Assembly (NCBI GenBank): GCA_944323655.1
Contig: CALUTL010000007.1
Span: 1 to 64,000, forward strand
Direction of reading: 5' to 3'
Source of the DNA: Candidatus Gastranaerophilales bacterium
GTDB taxonomy: Bacteria; Cyanobacteriota; Vampirovibrionia; Gastranaerophilales; Gastranaerophilaceae
DNA length: 64,000 nucleotides
The notes under the pieces are model-generated. The model searched no databases. It saw nothing but the letters and a program-made list of their open reading frames with translations, and had not been told where the DNA came from. Positions 62,996 through 64,000 of the stretch are shown piece after piece. Both the position numbers and the translations under genes were made by a program. Positions within the stretch are counted from its first letter, which is position 1, and the number at the start of each line of letters is the position of its first letter.

Positions 62996-64000
62996 TTAGT
63001 TTAAATTTTTAGCATAATTCGGGTTAACAGCAAGCCACTTGAATGCTTGAGTATCTGTTTGCGGAATATCTATAACAAAAGTTCCGCCGTATCTTCCGCG
63101 TGAAAATGTCAGGTAGCCTTCTGAAGCTAAATTCTTAAACGCTTTTCTGATTGTATTCGGGCTTAGGTCTAACGCTTTTGAAAGAGCCATTATTGACGGA
63201 AGCCTGTCACCGATTGAATAATTTTCACTTATCATTTTTTTAAGCTGATTTTGAGTTCTTTCGTAGTAGTAAAAAGCCGTATCTTGAGCTTTTGCAAAAA
63301 TTGAAGTTTCAAAACCGATATTTACTGTTTTGTCCCCGGGCATTTTGATAACTGAAGTTCCGTATCTTCCGCGTCTTGGAAGAAGAATGCCCTCGTCAAT
63401 CAGATTTTGTAATGCATCGTGAATTGTTTTTATGCTTGCATTGAATAATTTAGCAAGCTTGCCGTGAGGCGGCATTTTGTCACCTGTTTTAAGATTTGCT
63501 GTTATGTAATTTTTTAAATCCTCTTCAACTTTTTCAACAAGAGTTTCAGTTTCTAAATTAGTTTTTGTGATTGCAAAATTATTTGATTTAACAACCCAGC
63601 CCGAATCTTGAGAATTTTTATATTTATGTTCCAAAATCCCTTCAGTGCATAATTTTTCTAGAGCAAGGCGGGTGGTGTTAAATGATATTGAAATTTCTTT
63701 TGCGATGTTTCTGGTTGAAGGAAGAAGTGTTCCGATTTTGAATTTTTTATCTTTAATGTATTTTTTTATATCTTCAATAGCCGTTTCTCTTTTAGAGGTA
63801 AGTTTTCTTATTTTAGGCTCGGAATTTTTGTCTTTTATAAGTGTACCGATGCATTGTTTTGATTCTAAATAACCGATATCTTCCACGATTCTCAAAGCAT
63901 TTTGGATTGTTCCGACACTTACGCCGAGAAGAAATGCCAAATCAGGTTTTGAAGGAAGCAAATATCCGGATTTGATTTTACCTGAAGTTAAGCCTTTTTC
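62996..64000 (-). CDS. Tandem winged-helix (GntR-type) regulator, 5' end outside window
   Basis: At least 334 residues are visible. The frame stays open to the window edge, and the 13 codons beyond the TTG at 63961 continue a GntR motif (TSGKIKSGYLLPSKPDLA), so the true start lies outside. Four GntR-like winged-helix units follow one another. Their recognition segments read VSVGTIQNALRIVEDIGYL, ISFNTTRLALEKLCTEGIL, ASIKTIHDALQNLIDEGIL and LSPNTIRKAFKNLASEGYL. The last two end in near-identical wings (GRYGTSVI, GRYGGTFVI). No ligand-binding domain follows. Such an array could grip an extended repeated operator. The repeat island lies directly downstream. Confidence 0.8.
   Translation of the reverse strand, partial: EKGLTSGKIKSGYLLPSKPDLAFLLGVSVGTIQNALRIVEDIGYLESKQCIGTLIKDKNSEPKIRKLTSKRETAIEDIKKYIKDKKFKIGTLLPSTRNIAKEISISFNTTRLALEKLCTEGILEHKYKNSQDSGWVVKSNNFAITKTNLETETLVEKVEEDLKNYITANLKTGDKMPPHGKLAKLFNASIKTIHDALQNLIDEGILLPRRGRYGTSVIKMPGDKTVNIGFETSIFAKAQDTAFYYYERTQNQLKKMISENYSIGDRLPSIMALSKALDLSPNTIRKAFKNLASEGYLTFSRGRYGGTFVIDIPQTDTQAFKWLAVNPNYAKNLN

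Overview
The window looks like a chromosome segment from a gut Vampirovibrionia bacterium (Candidatus Melainabacteria, order Gastranaerophilales). This assignment is inference from AT-rich DNA, a diderm envelope (BamA, Skp), cyanobacterial-flavoured families (RpaB-like response regulator, DUF2993 protein), frequent alternative starts, and N-terminal peptides that I associate with this order. No database search was possible.

Layout. 1-470: end of an rRNA operon (23S 3' end, 5S, terminator). 517-5074: metzincin-like protease, zinc-ribbon protein, spmA-spmB, an EF-hand-like exported protein and a coiled-coil protein. 5164-22793: a long mostly minus-strand block with an ADP-forming acyl-CoA synthetase, a radical SAM protein, GH77 glucanotransferase, a soluble FlhA/SctV cytosolic-domain homologue, uridine phosphorylase, Skp, BamA, RsmI, a sugar-binding lipoprotein and a large AMIN-like membrane protein. 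22900-29797: era, an RpaB-like regulator, speD, rpsP, a type III export ATPase (FliI/SctN family) and a ZIP metal transporter. 30283-40626: a compact cluster of P22-like virion genes (endolysin, tail hub, coat, scaffold-like, adaptor, TerS, GNAT, portal, TerL, lipase, small membrane protein). No integrase, repressor or replication gene is visible in it, so it is either a remnant prophage or a gene-transfer-agent-like element. 40771-42507: a 578-residue protein with coiled-coil ends, apparently with its own promoter. 42685-61892: secA, a pseudopilin, ychF, a 1453-residue GH13 protein, ahcY, a TerC/DUF475 protein, a prfA-ylxR-infB-rbfA-truB translation operon, a DUF2993 protein, a GerMN protein and a HicB-like protein. 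61893-62995: a repeat island. 62996-end: a tandem winged-helix GntR-type regulator cut by the window edge.

How it fits together. Two large alpha-glucan enzymes (GH77 and GH13), a sugar-binding lipoprotein and an ATP-yielding acyl-CoA synthetase fit a fermentative carbohydrate lifestyle. Skp and BamA form an outer-membrane assembly pair. The most unusual threads are (1) short Asn/Ser/Ile-rich N-termini ending in a Phe-x-Gly-like motif, shared by at least five otherwise unrelated proteins including both glucan enzymes; (2) dispersed type III export parts (an ATPase, and an FlhA-like cytosolic domain lacking any membrane part) plus a filament-like protein; (3) the integrase-less capsid cluster; and (4) a palindromic repeat family around GGTGCGTC-N4-GACGCACC with seven copies here, five of them in one island.
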